From: Craterostigma plantagineum
Lineage: Eukaryota; Streptophyta; Magnoliopsida; Lamiales; Linderniaceae
Length of the DNA: 64,000 nt
Assembly: GCA_027422505.1 (NCBI GenBank)
Contig: JAPQWV010000005.1
Location: forward strand, 6,391,501-6,455,500
Direction of reading: 5' to 3'
Below, one piece after another: positions 1 through 11,109 of the stretch (positions are counted from its first letter, which is position 1; every line of letters starts with the position of its first letter). A model generated the notes under the pieces. The model was not told the DNA's origin and searched no databases. It saw nothing but the letters and a program-made list of their open reading frames with translations. A program made the position numbers and the translations under genes.

Positions 1-130
1 TTTATTATTTATTTGAATTATTTATTTGTATATTTTTATTCGAAACGGAATAAATATGCGAAAAAATATTTAAAACATATATAAAATCCGTCCGATACAA
101 TAAAAGATAAAAAAAACAATAGCAACAGCG

Positions 131-1181
131 TCAAGGGGCCTGGCGCCACCGGTCGTTGATGTCATTCAGCCTGTCTAGGTACTCGTCCGTACGCGTCGTA
201 TCACCACGAAGCATACTGGCTAGCATGTCCGAAGTCAAGCTGTACATCGTGCTGTACCACTGCACATAGCAATAATACGTACGATTACACATATAAATAT
301 ATAAAAAATCGACATAAGATTTAATTACGTACGTAGTCGGCGTGGCTGCGCGGGGGTATGCATGCCGATGAGGAGACCGGCTCCGTCGAAAGCAGGCGAG
401 GATGAGAATGCATCTCATACCAGTCCATGTACCCTCTAACGGTTTCACCAAGGTATTGCGCGGTGGCACGCTTGAGGTAAGAGAGGTTGAGGATGGAGGC
501 GTACGGGAATAATCTCCAGGCATGTTCTGCTGCATCGACAGAATGATGCACCTTATACCTCGTCGGGTCTGCTGGCATGACCGCCTTCCGTGGCGGATTC
601 ATCGGCGGCGGGATGACCTGCACGTACCCCAACTGGCGCAACACTCTCGAGGGCGAGTAGGGCTCAACGATGTCGCGATATATAACCCATCCCATGAAAA
701 TCGTCCTCAGCTGCTGCGACATTGGATCGGGACCGTACGGCAGCCAAGCAACCTGAAAACATTTTAAAAATTGTATATCATCCCACGAAAGTATAGACTT
801 AAATTGTTAAGATACCTCGCTTGCAGACATGACATCTATCTGACGGCGGATAGCAATCAAGCGGTGGACCGTCCGCTCTGGAGGACATACAGACCACATG
901 TGTGATCGTGCCTCGCCAGGCTCAACATGATGGGGGAGACGTTGTGGGCGGAAGCATGGGAAGTACTCGTAGATCCACGCCTGCAGTAACGAGAGGCACC
1001 CAGCTAATCCCCTCGCATCCGCCCTGCTTGCTATGCCAAGCCGGCGATAAAGGTAAGCGAGAACGGCCGAACCCCACGAGTAACCACTGGCAGAGGGCAA
1101 CGACCGGTAGAACTCGTGCATGATGTCCGGCTTCACCCGGCTCCCGCTACCGTCGACGAACAGCGTCGACCCTGCACCCTC
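131..1181 (-). pseudogene. Plant mobile domain (PMD) protein, 5'-truncated
   Basis: Three minus-strand exons (about 1181-816, 752-333 and 259-131) join in phase across GT-AG junctions. The first encodes a PMD-like stretch with YSWGSAVLAYLYRRLG and LLQAWIYEYFP. The second encodes the aminotransferase-like mobile-domain tail with WLPYGPDP and RVLRQLGYVQ. The third encodes a 42-residue C-terminus ending in DRWRQAP. PMD proteins (MAIN / 'phosphatase 7 long form' type) are plant-specific and often carried by Mutator-like or Gypsy elements. The N-terminal half of the domain is missing: the open frame is closed by a stop just upstream of 1181, with no ATG in the PMD frame there. A GC-rich stretch at 1274-1501 could be related sequence but matches nothing I recognise. 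I infer a truncated, transposon-associated copy rather than a working gene. Confidence 0.6.
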
Positions 1182-1544
1182 CACGAATCGTCATCCGTGA
1201 CCCTGGAGCGCTTGCTCCCTATTTCATTTTTCACGAATAACGCAAAAATAAATTTAATTTCTTTTACGTATTTTTAAGACACGACATCGCATGTCAGTTT
1301 ATAGAGGAGAATGGAATTACCTGAGGAGGCCGGTGGCAGATCGTCGCCGGATGACTCAAACGATGCTCCATCATCCGGCACACCATGATCCGCATGCGGA
1401 TCGTAATCCGCATATACGGACTGCGAAGCAGCTGCTCGCTTTCGCCTCTCCTCCAACGGGGGGGGTCTACTGCTTCCTCCGGGTAGGGTCTTTCCACCCA
1501 CGGTCTGTAATTAAATTTTTTTTAAAAAAAAAAAGAAAATTTAA

Positions 1545-1912
1545 TGACCGAAAATTAATTTCGGTCAGTACTGGTACCGACCGAAAATTAATTTCGGTCA
1601 GTACTGGTACCGACCGAAATTTAATTTCGGTCAGTACTGGTACCGACCGAAATCACATTTCGGTCAGTACTGGTACCGACCGAAATCAAATTTCGGTCAG
1701 TACAGTGCCGACCGAAATTTAATTTCGGTCAGCACAGTACTGACCGAAACATGATTTCGGTCAGCACTGTACCGACCGAAACATAATTTCGGTCGGTACC
1801 AGTACTGACCGAAACATGATTTCGGTCAGTACCAGTAGTGACCGAAATTTACTGACCGAAATTATCTTTCGGTCAGTACTGGTACCGACCGAAATTTGAT
1901 TTCGGTCAGTTT
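1545..1912. repeat. Array of palindromic TTTCGGTCAGTACTGGTACC repeats
   Basis: About ten half-units of roughly 36 bp alternate between GACCGAAA and TTTCGGTC, separated by short AT-rich spacers (AATTTAATT-like) or by the AGTACTGGTACC core, so every unit is a near-perfect palindrome. The GACC/GGTC core is strictly kept while the spacer varies. Subterminal palindromic arrays of this kind are typical of CACTA-type elements. No CACTACAAGAAA terminus lies beside it, so the parent element is not proven. Confidence 0.7.
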
Positions 1913-2422
1913 TTTTTTATTTTTTTTATTTTTTTTTTCGCCGAACGGAAATACAGTTTAATTGAGACGAAATTCGAACGATGTTTTACGTTAATTTGGC
2001 TTACCTGTCGTGAAAAAAAGCCCTTTCCCTTTCCTAGTCCTTGTCGGCGATCCATTGCGATTTTAGTTTTTTTTGGTCTGATTTGGATATGCGATTTGAA
2101 AAGTGTTGTCTGGACAAGCTTTAAATAGATATTTTTCTTTTTTTATTATAATTTTCTCTTTTTAAATTAATTTAAATAGCATAAGGGCAAAATCGTCTTT
2201 TTTCAGCCCTTTAGGGGGCGGTAACAAGTAAAAAGGGGGCGGTGAATAGCAATCCAGTATCATTTTTGATTTCTATTTATATAAATTACATCTATCAAAC
2301 ATTATAAATTACAAACAACTCGTTGTATAAAATAATACTGTATATAACTTTATATTGTAAACACAATCGAGCACGCATTATATACCAGTACATATGAAAT
2401 TTTACTAGCCATGGCACCACTC
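1913..2422. other. No gene seen; 3' flank of SPH copy
   Basis: AT-rich sequence with a poly-T tract near 1913-1940. From about 2290 it matches the 3' flanks of other SPH copies (around 6330, 9150 and 19450), through the shared words ATTATAAATTACAAA and ATATTGTATATA. No open frame with family features. Confidence 0.5.
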
Positions 2423-2848
2423 TCAATTCATCATCTTCTTCTGATCCCAATCAAATATCTTCCCTTTAAAATTATAAATGCCATTTTCCGTAGCACTCCA
2501 CACGCACCTATCGTCCCCATCAAAGTACCTGCACTCTACAACGGCACGCTTGGAAGTAAAAATGTCGAACACCTTTTCCTTCGATCCCCAATACAAATGG
2601 CAAAAGTAGAGAGCCCTGCCGAAGAAATTATCGCAGAAATCCTAACTATAAGTCTTGTCGACTTTCAACGTTCGGTACCCGACGTCTTTTTCTTTAGACT
2701 GGCACCGTATGCCCAACAACGGAGATCCCCGAGGGAGGCTATTCTTTACCTCGACTCTAAAATGCTCAGTGATGCATCCTTTGCAAAACGTCTGAGTCGT
2801 GAAGGCGAAGAAGAGGAGGAAGGCGAGCGTTTTTCTTTCGGGGATCAT
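2423..2848 (-). pseudogene. S-protein homologue (S1 family), one in-frame stop
   Basis: Minus-strand frame of 142 codons beginning MIPERKTLAFLLFFAF, a secretory signal peptide. It continues with the S1 (plant self-incompatibility S1) pattern: FRVEVKNSLP, IRCQSKEKDVGYRTL, FFGRALYFCHLYWGSKEKVF and a C-terminus ending FDWDQKKMMN. SPH proteins are small secreted cysteine-containing proteins; Papaver PrsS is the known self-incompatibility ligand of the family. Here one codon in the conserved YSWDF block reads TAG (2642-2644). The related copy at 9277-9705 has TGG at that position. Apart from this nonsense change the frame is open and unshifted, so the lesion looks young, or could be a sequencing error. 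It belongs to the 'A' subtype, distinct from the CCCC-signal 'B' subtype further along. Confidence 0.85.
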
Positions 2849-3790
2849 GGAAGGTATTTGTTGTTACAAAATCTTGAAGGTTGGCATGGGGTTTATGGAT
2901 TATGATTTCTTATGTAGAGTTGAGGAGGTATTGTGTGTGTGTTTATGATTGTTGAAATATAGATTTTGACTTTTTTTTTATAATGTAAGTATTTTAGGTA
3001 ATTCTTTTATGGCTTTAATGCTGAAGATATGATTATTTGTAATATGATTTAGGCATGAAACGTGCTAATGTCATTATCAGCCTGTCACTTAGGGTGTGTT
3101 TGGTTTGTGAAAATTAGTAGGAAAAAAGACAACTAAGGAAAAAAAGAAAAGAAAATTATTTAAGTTTATACATAAAAATTGATAAAACTAATTTCCTCAC
3201 TACATGGTTAGGAAAATAAAGAAAAATTTTAGAAACACGGTTATCTCTCCATTACTTTTTTCACACTATCTTCGTCAAATGAGACCATATTCGTCCCATT
3301 GAAAATTTCGAAATCTCCACTCCCTCGTAGTCAGTTTGAAACGTTGTTTCTTATCAAATTATACATATTTATAATATTAAATTCTTTCCTCAACTATATT
3401 ATATTTTTGCTTCAATGTATCTTTCCCATCCTCATCCCTCCAAGAGAGAATAATCGAAATCTCCGCCCCATTGCCAAGCCAGTTTGACACGTTATTTCTC
3501 ATTCCAAATATAGATACTATAATTCAATTTTCACTTCAACTATGTCTATATGTTTGTCTCGTTTAATGTCGTATATATCACCATTTTCTTCTTTTCTATT
3601 TATTTTTAGGTTGTGTTCGTTTCTGTTTGAGAGCTATCTTTCCTCATAAAGTACCACGTAGCCGGCGAAAGTACATGGGCTCTTGGTCTATCGTATATTA
3701 TGTTAAATATAAAGCTATCGTATATCGAGCAAAATAAATCATTTAACAACCATTTCAATATATATGATATATATATTATACATATATATG
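2849..3790. other. No gene; MITE-like fragment about 3090-3260
   Basis: AT-rich spacer between two SPH pseudogenes. From about 3090 it contains AGGGTGTGTTTGGTTTG followed by purine-rich GGAAAA tracts. This is the same start as the Harbinger-type MITEs in the fluG intron and as fragments near 5800 and 10530. A clean opposite end was not found. Confidence 0.4.
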
Positions 3791-4140
3791 ACCCCTCCCA
3801 AGCATACATCTTCACACTATTCCCTCTACTCTTATCCGTCAACCTATGAAACCCATCCTCGAGAACTTTCCAGTAAATCTTACGATATTTCTCCTTAAAC
3901 TTGGCATTGTAAACTTCGAAAGACCTCTGCTTTTTACCCCACCAAAAATGGCAGAAATAGAGCCGCCGAGGCGCAGAACAGAAACCCCAGTTTACGTAAT
4001 CACCCGATCGGATGGTGTTGTTGAAGACTTCACCGTCCCGATGGCGCAGGGCCACACATCGGCAGAGAATGAGAGGGGATATGGTTTATTACGTACATGT
4101 GGTGTGGACGCTGAAGGTGAAGAAGTCGGGACCTGAAGCG
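3791..4140 (-). pseudogene. S-protein homologue (B subtype), frameshifted
   Basis: The C-terminal two thirds of a B-subtype SPH are clear on the minus strand: GDYVNWGFCSAPRRLYFCH, FWWGKKQRSFEVYNAKF, KIYWKVLEDGFHRLTDKS and MYAWEG. Upstream, the segment matching WAHCAAGDGDV has lost bases, so HMYVIN and the body lie in different frames. The signal peptide is not present nearby. The stop that ends other copies after WEG is replaced here by read-through into flanking sequence. Degenerate copy, not expected to be translated. Confidence 0.85.
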
Positions 4141-4659
4141 AACACCGAAATTCGGGCCTCGGACCCTTATTAAGTACTTTCTTAAAATAAGATCCGTATT
4201 AATGCATGTAACTTAAATTTAAACAGTACATGCAACTACTTTATAAAACTTACACAAAAGTATGCATAATGTATCGTGTCAACATTCTTTGGCAATCGAC
4301 AACATTTTAGGCCCCATTCAAGTAAGTCACTCTCACATAAAAGGAAAAATCTTCAAGATATCTTAATGAAAATTAAGATGTTTCGACTGTCATGAGAATT
4401 GAGAACATATTTTAAAAACACTAAAGAGTGCGAAAGGCAGTAGAAATTGTGTTGATTGATATGTTGTGGGTTTGAATTTTCTTCGAAGTTTGACCAAGAT
4501 TTGATTAAAAAAGTAACAGTTAAAAAGATCTCATTCTCATCTCAAGTTATATATGAATATGACTACATTACTATGTTTTTATCTTCTCAGCATCAATCTC
4601 TATTTTTTATCCCATAATTTGCATATTATACATGTATATATATAGGTACGAAAAATATT

Positions 4660-4887
4660 GGCTAGTGGCCCTCCTCAAAAGCTGGGCCCGAGGCGACCGC
4701 CTCGTTGGCTTACATGAGCTACGGGTTGGTCGCCTCGTTGGCCTTACATGAGCTACGGGCCTCATGTGGATGCCGAAGGTGAAGAAGCATAGGCTCGTGT
4801 TCTGCTGCAGCAGCAGCACATCGTAAGGAGGAAGACCAAGGCCGAGAAAACGTTGGTGCTACCGGCGGCGGAGTCATTCTTCTTCAT
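4660..4887 (-). pseudogene. SPH 5' fragment (signal peptide region)
   Basis: From 4887 on the minus strand, ATGAAGAAGAATGAC opens a B-type signal peptide containing VFLLTMCCCCSRTRA. It runs out of frame inside the segment equivalent to RTCLFTFSVHM and then dissolves into a duplicated GGCGACCGCCTCGTTGGC motif near 4690-4755. The upstream flank (about 4955-5040) keeps the cluster's CTATAAAAT and TTGACC elements. It may be the displaced 5' part of the copy at 3791-4140. Confidence 0.75.
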
Positions 4888-5429
4888 TATCGTGTATAAT
4901 AATTTTATATTTAGTTAATTGGTTTTAAATGGGTTTTAGTTTCCGATTAGTCACGATGTTGATTTTATAGGTTGGAGTGGTCAAAGGGGTGAAAGGAAAG
5001 GTATTTCATCGTAGTAATGGAATTGGCATAAAAATTTAATTGAATTTTTGACTGTTTATATTCGTGCAAGTAATCTTAGCTATAAGAATTCTAGGCTGAA
5101 TTCCAACTTTTAAAAATCATGCCTTTTTAGTTTTTTTTTTCTTTTCTTTTTTGAATTATTATTCTTGAACATAATTTTGAGTTGATAATATTGAGGCATG
5201 TCGATTAGAATCGACGTATTCTTCCTAAAATCGATTGGTAATAGGAGAGAAACCTCTTGTTGGCGTGACCTTGCATGTGAAATAATAAAAGCACATGGGT
5301 TGAATAAGTTAGAAGTTAGAGACAAGGCAACAGCTAATGGTTTATTTTTCTTCTTTCGGCTGCCGTATTCACATTCAAAGGTGGGCAGATATTTTGTTCT
5401 GTTCACATAATTAATCAAAGGAGACATTT

Positions 5430-5690
5430 TCCTATAAAAGGGGACTCAACGAAGGCAAAGGTCGAACAACACTACAATATAATATATCTTCTGTCAGTCC
5501 GCTCATTTTATTCTCACAGTTGTGTAGCTGCTTTTGTGTATCACGTCAGTGTACGTGCTTGTAATCATCTCTACATAATAAATAAGTTCTACCCTTTGCC
5601 CCGTGGACGCAGGTCATTATGACCGAACCACGTAAATTCTCGTATTCACTGTCCAAATTTATTTTTCGTCCTTTATTATCGGATCAAAAT
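5430..5690 (+). mobile_element. Copia-type LTR fragment
   Basis: Plus-strand sequence with a TATA box (CCTATAAAAGGGG at about 5432), then about 160 bp downstream the block CCCCGTGGACGCAGG with CCGAACCACGTAAA. That arrangement is characteristic of the R-U5 part of plant Copia LTRs and recurs in the solo LTR at 18389-19084. Neither terminus nor a primer-binding site could be fixed. No pol sequence is attached. Confidence 0.6.
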
Positions 5691-6356
5691 ATCCTATCAG
5701 GTCTTATATAGTGGTTTGAATTAGATGTTGGACACGGCCCAATTTAAAATCTCAACGTCACAAGCTATTCTTCCGTGCCCATCTTGTCCCCTAATAACGT
5801 GTTTCATGTTTGGTTTGTCAAAATTAATAGGATAAGAAAATGAAAGAGAAAAAGCAAATCAGTTTTATGGTTGGTCAATGGAGATTAAATAAGGAAAAAC
5901 AAAAAAAAAACAAAACAAAATCTAATCTTTCATTCACACCATGTCCCCTTATCGTATCAGGCGTGATTTTCTGCTTAGTCGCAACGGTCCATTGCCACGT
6001 TTCGGGAGATCAATCTTTTATATGTGATCTCTACATCTGAAATTTAAGTTTATAGGAAACATAGTATTTTAGTTTTATGTATTTTATTTTCAATATATAT
6101 TTTACATTAATAAATACATTATTTATTTACCAAGATATCTATTCTAGATAATATAGGGTGATGGATAGATCAAAATTATCGAAATTATCATTGAGTTATC
6201 TCAACTTTAATTTTATCATTTTGTTGTAGTTTTTAACTAGAGTAATTATTGATCAACTCCTCAATCTTTAGATTGATCTAATCATAGCTTCACATATAAG
6301 TTTTTTTTCCTTTAAAGATATGTTTCATTTATTAAACATTATAAATTACATACAAT
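5691..6356. other. No gene seen; MITE-like and SPH-flank sequence
   Basis: AT-rich. A GTTTGGTTTGTCAAAATTAATAGG fragment near 5805 resembles the Harbinger-type MITE starts elsewhere in the window. From about 6150, GGGTGATGGATAGATC and the ATTATAAATTACATACAA flank near 6340 match the SPH duplication unit, so a deleted SPH copy may have stood here. Confidence 0.4.
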
Positions 6357-8040
6357 TTATCTTATGCAACAATATTGTATATATAACACACTGAAAGTTC
6401 GCACCGCTCCGTTAACCATTTTGATTTTTACCGTTACAACACCTCGAACATCGCGACGATATCCATCAGACATGGAGACCGAACCCCTGTGTATTTTTCG
6501 GAACGTATTAAAATATTTTCTCTCGAAGCAAACATGGTACTTCGATTCCGAATCTAATATACATTCATCCTCAGAACGAGCGTCATCATTGGAAACTGTG
6601 GAACATCTCCAAGATAATCTTCTGCTACTGTCGTTGTGCAATTTTCCTCGCCATTCATGTCCTTCCTCCAAGTCGGACAGTTTCTCTTGATGTGTCCCGG
6701 CTCACCACACTTGAAGCACACAATGCCCTTTCCATCATTCTTTGATTTGGACCTGCTGTTACCTCCAAATTCCCTGACGTGGAACCTTCCTCTACGATTC
6801 TCCCCGTGTATATCAACCTTCCTCTACGATTCTCCCCGTGTATAGCCAACGTCAAATTTTGGCTATCCTTATAATCTGATCGTCTCCTCTTTCACGCGCC
6901 AAAAGAGTTGACTGTACATCCACCATCTTCACTATCGTCTTTCCGTACAAGATGGTTGTGACGAAATTATCATAAGAATCAGGAAGCGAGGTAAGAAGTA
7001 AAAGGGCGTTATCTTCTTCCTCTAACTTTACATCAACTTTTGTAAGTTGATCTACAAGTCCGTTGAACACGCTAAAATGATCCATGAGATTTCCACTTTT
7101 CTCCATCTTTAGTCGGTACGGCTCCCTCTTCAGATCTAACTTTGTGTCTAAGTTTTTTCCGAGATACAGCTCCTCCAACTTCGCCCACAAGTCTGGTGCA
7201 GAATACTCATTAATTTATTAATAATGTTTTCCGCAATGTACAAACGGATTGTGCTCACACATTTTGACCCCAATCCTCCTAGTCTTCTTTCGTCATTTTC
7301 TCCGGCTTTCCCGTGTCCCCTTTCAAAGCCTTAGTCAGACCTTGGTGACACAAGTATATCTTCTCTCGTCTTTGCTACAGAGTGAAACTCCCCATACCAT
7401 CAAATTGCCGAACTTTGAAGCTGTTTTCTTCGCCATTATCCTTATAGTTATTCAACAGCTTAGCCCGACACTAGCTCCCCCGTAACGATAAACCTTCTTG
7501 ATATCTTTTCTGATGTGGAAGATCAGACAAAGCTGCAACCACATAGCATACTCAGAATATCAATTCGGTTTGTTTCTGGTACCACTTGTTGGGATGAGCG
7601 GTAATTATTTCGGACCCAGCGGAAGGTTAGTTTTGGACCCGCGACAATTTTGTTGGGACAGTATAAAGCCGAAATGCCACCGAGCGAGAACACAAGATTT
7701 TTACGTTGTTCGGCACTACCGCCTACCTCAACGGAGAGCACCAGCTTTACTATGTTGAGAATATTATACCGTACAAATTTAACGTTCGTGTTTAAATCCA
7801 AACTTGAGACCCCTTATCTACCAGGGTATGTATTTGTACCTACACCCAACTAACCAGTAAAACTAAACTCGCTCTCACCCTTATCCACCCGGATAAATTT
7901 CTTTATCCTCTCTCGCTCTCTACACTGGGCTGTCTTTGCTTGGGATGATAATAACTAAAGAACTTCAGCCTATTTATAGATATCTTCAGCCCTTCTGGAC
8001 CGCTCAAAACCGTGATCAGGAATCCGCCGCATCGCCCTTC
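6357..8040 (-). mobile_element. Truncated Copia retrotransposon: 5' LTR, PBS, gag
   Basis: Read on the minus strand, an LTR-like region (about 8040-7587) carries a TATA box (CTATAAATAGG, about 7970), a CGTTGAGGTAGG / CGAACAACGTAAA block near 7700 and the terminus CCCAACA at 7587. A primer-binding-site-like AGTGGTACCAGAAAC follows at once (7586-7572). Gag comes next: LWxKLEELYLGKNLDTKLDL-type sequence at 7190-6852, with EEEDNALLLLTSLPDSYDNF, then a CCHC zinc knuckle (CFKCGEPGHIKRNC, about 6720-6680). A protease-proximal segment with LDSESKYHVCF and FNTFRKI reaches about 6370. Frameshifts separate the segments and pol and the 3' LTR are missing. LTR outer end is approximate. Confidence 0.8.
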
Positions 8041-8666
8041 GATATGAACTGTTTATTAAATAAAATAATATTTAAGTAAAATATTAAAATATTATATTTT
8101 TTTTCTTCTTGGGTGGGCGGCTGGATCCCATCGCCATATATAGTGAAAAATACATGAAATTTGTGAAAGTTACTATTTCTTTATTAGTTAATTGATTTAC
8201 ACTAACATGTAGAATTTAAAAATATCATATTTTAAAATTAATCGCCAGTTCACTAAATTTTTGAAGTATTAATATTTTTCAAATTACAAAGTTTAATAAT
8301 TACCATATTTTTAAACCGTATAATCATATATAATTATTGAAAATGTTTTACAAGTTAAATAGCCAATATACGATCATAAATAAACAATATAGTATTCGAA
8401 CGTTAGCAAATATTATTTATACTCAGACTCAGGGTCGGACATAAACAGTCAAGTTTGTTTAGTAAAATAAGATTAATATTAAAAACAATAGGATAAAATG
8501 GCCATAAAGGACCATTTATGGTAATCTAAAGATATTGAATTAGTTTACAACAAGAAAAAATTAGAGGAATAAAAAACAATTTTCGTGGAAGTTAAAAGGG
8601 ACAAATCTCCGGAGAGCTGGCGGGAACCGATAGAAACTATCACAAAAGGGTGATGGATAGATAAAA
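8041..8666. other. No gene seen
   Basis: Very AT-rich sequence without a family-like open frame. The last part (about 8635-8666, GGGTGATGGATAGATAAAA) is the SPH-unit flank into which the next element inserted. Confidence 0.5.
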
Positions 8667-9014
8667 GGATCGTTTACAATTCCGCCCCATGTTAAGTTTC
8701 ATTTAGCTTTTAGGACCCTGTCAGAAAATTCATAGTTTTAATGATCCGATTTCTGCAGGAACACTTAAGTGTTCTGCTATACCATTTCACTGTTCACCAG
8801 TACCACTTCATGGGTCTACAGTACCACTTCATGGATCTACAGTACCACTTCATGGATCTCCGATACCAGTTCACGTACACAGCATAACACTTACGTAAAT
8901 TTAGATCCTTATCTCTGAATTTCATAAAAATTGGGTCCTTAAAACTATGAATTTTCTGACAGGAGCCTGAACCTAATTTAAAACATGTTTTTGGGCCTGA
9001 AACATAATTTACAC
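8667..9014. mobile_element. Mutator-like non-autonomous element, 9-bp TSD
   Basis: Exact 9-bp direct repeats TAGATAAAA flank it (8658-8666 and 9015-9023). Inside, long inverted stretches face each other: CTGTCAGAAAATTCATAGTT at about 8718 and its reverse complement at about 8950. The centre holds direct repeats of about 21 bp built on CAGTACCACTTCATGG. No coding sequence. The pre-insertion sequence (GATGGATAGAT) is still seen in related SPH flanks near 6165 and 17890. Confidence 0.8.
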
Positions 9015-9276
9015 TAGATAAAAACTATCACAATTATCACCGAGGTATATTAATTTATTTTAATTTGAGTTCGTTTTACTCCTCAAATTTAATTTATTAC
9101 AATCATATCCTCACAAATCAGTTTCTTCTTATATATATTTAAAAACAATATTTCATTCATAAATCATTATAAGTTACAAATAACTCAAAATCTACGTAAT
9201 ATTGTAATATTTCATCGACTTTGTATCAAATACTAGTAATACATATTAAATCACTTACTAGCCATCATAGCCAATC

Positions 9277-9705
9277 TCAATTCATCATCTTCTTCTGATC
9301 CCAATCAAACCTCTTCAGTTCAAAATTATAAATGCCATTTTCTGTAGCACCCCACACGCACCTATTGTCCCCTTCAAAGTATCTGCAATCTGCAACGGCA
9401 CGTCTCGAAGTAAAATGTCGAATACCTTTTCCTTCGAGCCCCAATATAAATGGCAAAAGAAGAGAGTCCGGCCAAAGAAATTATCGCAGAAATCCCAACT
9501 ATAAGTCTCATTGACTTTCAACGTGCGGTATCTGATGTCTGAGTCTTTAGACTGGCACCGTATGCCCAAGGGTGGGGAGCCCCCAGGGAGGCTACTCATT
9601 ACGTCGACGCGAAAATGCTTGGTATTGCAACGTTTGCAGAACGTCTTAGGCACGACGGCCGTGAAGAACGAAGAAGAGGAGGACGAGGAGCGTTTGTGTG
9701 GTCAT
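9277..9705 (-). pseudogene. S-protein homologue (A subtype), two frameshifts
   Basis: The start ATG (9703-9705) opens a signal peptide with TLLVLLFFVLH, then a shift is needed to enter PKTFCKRCNTKHFRVDV. The body is well preserved: IRCQSKDSDIRYRTL, ETYSWDFCDNFFGRTLFFCHLYWGSKEKVFDI. One base is then missing from a T run relative to the 2423-2848 copy, and the rest continues in another frame to FDWDQKKMMN and the stop at 9277. It shares the YSW codon that is mutated to a stop in the first A copy. Secreted S1-family product in its intact form. Confidence 0.85.
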
Positions 9706-9919
9706 GGGGGATATTTGTTATTAATTTTGAAAGTTTGCATTGGGTTTTTGGATTATCATTTCTTATATAGAGTTGAGGACATGTTGTGTGGTGTGTATGA
9801 TTGTAGAAATATAGATTTTGTCTTTTTGCATAATATATATTTTGGTAATTTCTTTATGACTTTTATGCAGAAAATATGATTATTTGTAATATGATTTTAG
9901 GTTGACAATGAGGCAGGAC

Positions 9920-10486
9920 TAGGGGTGTTCATTCGTTTTTCGAGGATTTAATAAACCGAACCGAAATATTTCGGTTTGGTTTCAGTTTTACCGAATTTTT
10001 TCGGTTCGGTTCGGTACCGACCAAAAAACCGAATTTTAATAAGAAAAATTTAAAAATAAAAATACTAGTGTTATTTATATTGTAAATATACATCATCAAC
10101 TATATTTGTATAAAATTTTAATATACCTCATATTTTTCATATTTTATTAAACATTTTATATTATAAATATATATTATCATATATATTTGTATAAATTTTC
10201 GATTTACCTAATATATTTCATATATTATTAAATATGGTGGATATATTGTTAATATAAGACATATATAAATATATCAATATTTTATAAAATAATTATATGT
10301 ATACAAAAAAAATAGTATTCGATTTTTCGGTTCGGTTCGGTTCGGTTTAACGAGGTAATAAACCGAACCGAAACGAATTTCATTCGGTTATCAAAATGAA
10401 AACCGAATACCGTTTTCGGTTCGGTATTCGGTACGAACCGAAACTTCGGTTCGGTTGGTCGGTTAACCGACATTTGAACATCCCTA
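9920..10486. mobile_element. hAT-type non-autonomous element, 8-bp TSD
   Basis: Exact 8-bp duplications GGCAGGAC flank it (9912-9919 and 10487-10494). Its ends are TAGGGGTGTTCA and TGAACATCCCTA, a short perfect inverted repeat. Subterminal regions are packed with AACCGAACCGAAA and TTTCGGTTCGGTT words that can pair across the element. No transposase. Confidence 0.85.
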
Positions 10487-10494
10487 GGCAGGAC

Positions 10495-11109
10495 ACTTGA
10501 CAGGTGATAATCTTTCATTCCCACCCCGTCACCTAGGATGTGTTTGGTTTGTGAAAATAAGTTGGAAAAAAGAAAAAGAAAAAAACACTTGTCTTGTGTT
10601 TGGTTAACGGAAAATTAAATAATGAAAAAGAAAGTAAACTTTAATGTAAGTTTCTACTTAAAATTGATAACACTAATTAGGGGTGAGCATTTAACCCGTC
10701 GAACAGCACCGGTGATTCCGAGGAGAGCTTGTTGACTACGTATAACATGCGGACGCCGTATGTGAAGAAGCAAGTCCTGGCTCGTGTTCTGCTACAGCAG
10801 CAGCACAGCGTAAGGAGGAAAGGAAAAGGTATTTAATCGTAGTAATGGAATTTACATAAAATCATCGACGGTGGTTTACTAATTGATTGAAGGGGAGAAA
10901 GGAAAGGTATTTAATCGTAGTAATGGAATTAACTTAAAATCATGGACCTGTTTTAGTAATTGATTGTTTAGGCTTTCTGTATATTCTTGTGCACACTTCT
11001 AAAGATCATGCCTTTTTAGCTTTTTCTTTTCTTCTGAATATTAATTTGTGGAATATAATTTTGGGTTGACGATGAGGTATATCACAAGCTAATAGTTCAT
11101 TCCCACCAT
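10495..11109 (-). pseudogene. SPH relic (about 10696-10825) and duplicated upstream DNA
   Basis: On the minus strand 10825-10696 matches the B-type signal/mature junction: codons for LLCCCC(S) followed by sequence like TRARTCFF and then HMLYVVNKLSS. It is interrupted and has no ATG. A truncated hAT-like start (TAGGGGTGAGCATT, 10679) abuts it. Two copies of the SPH upstream block (GGTATTTAATCGTAGTAATGG) sit at about 10829 and 10903. Before that, 10525-10680 holds a Harbinger-type MITE fragment. Confidence 0.65.

Noticed and set aside
1274..1501. GC-rich frame on the minus strand (MGGKTLPGGSS...)
   Set aside because: Low-complexity and not joined convincingly to the PMD exons; kept only as a remark in that entry.
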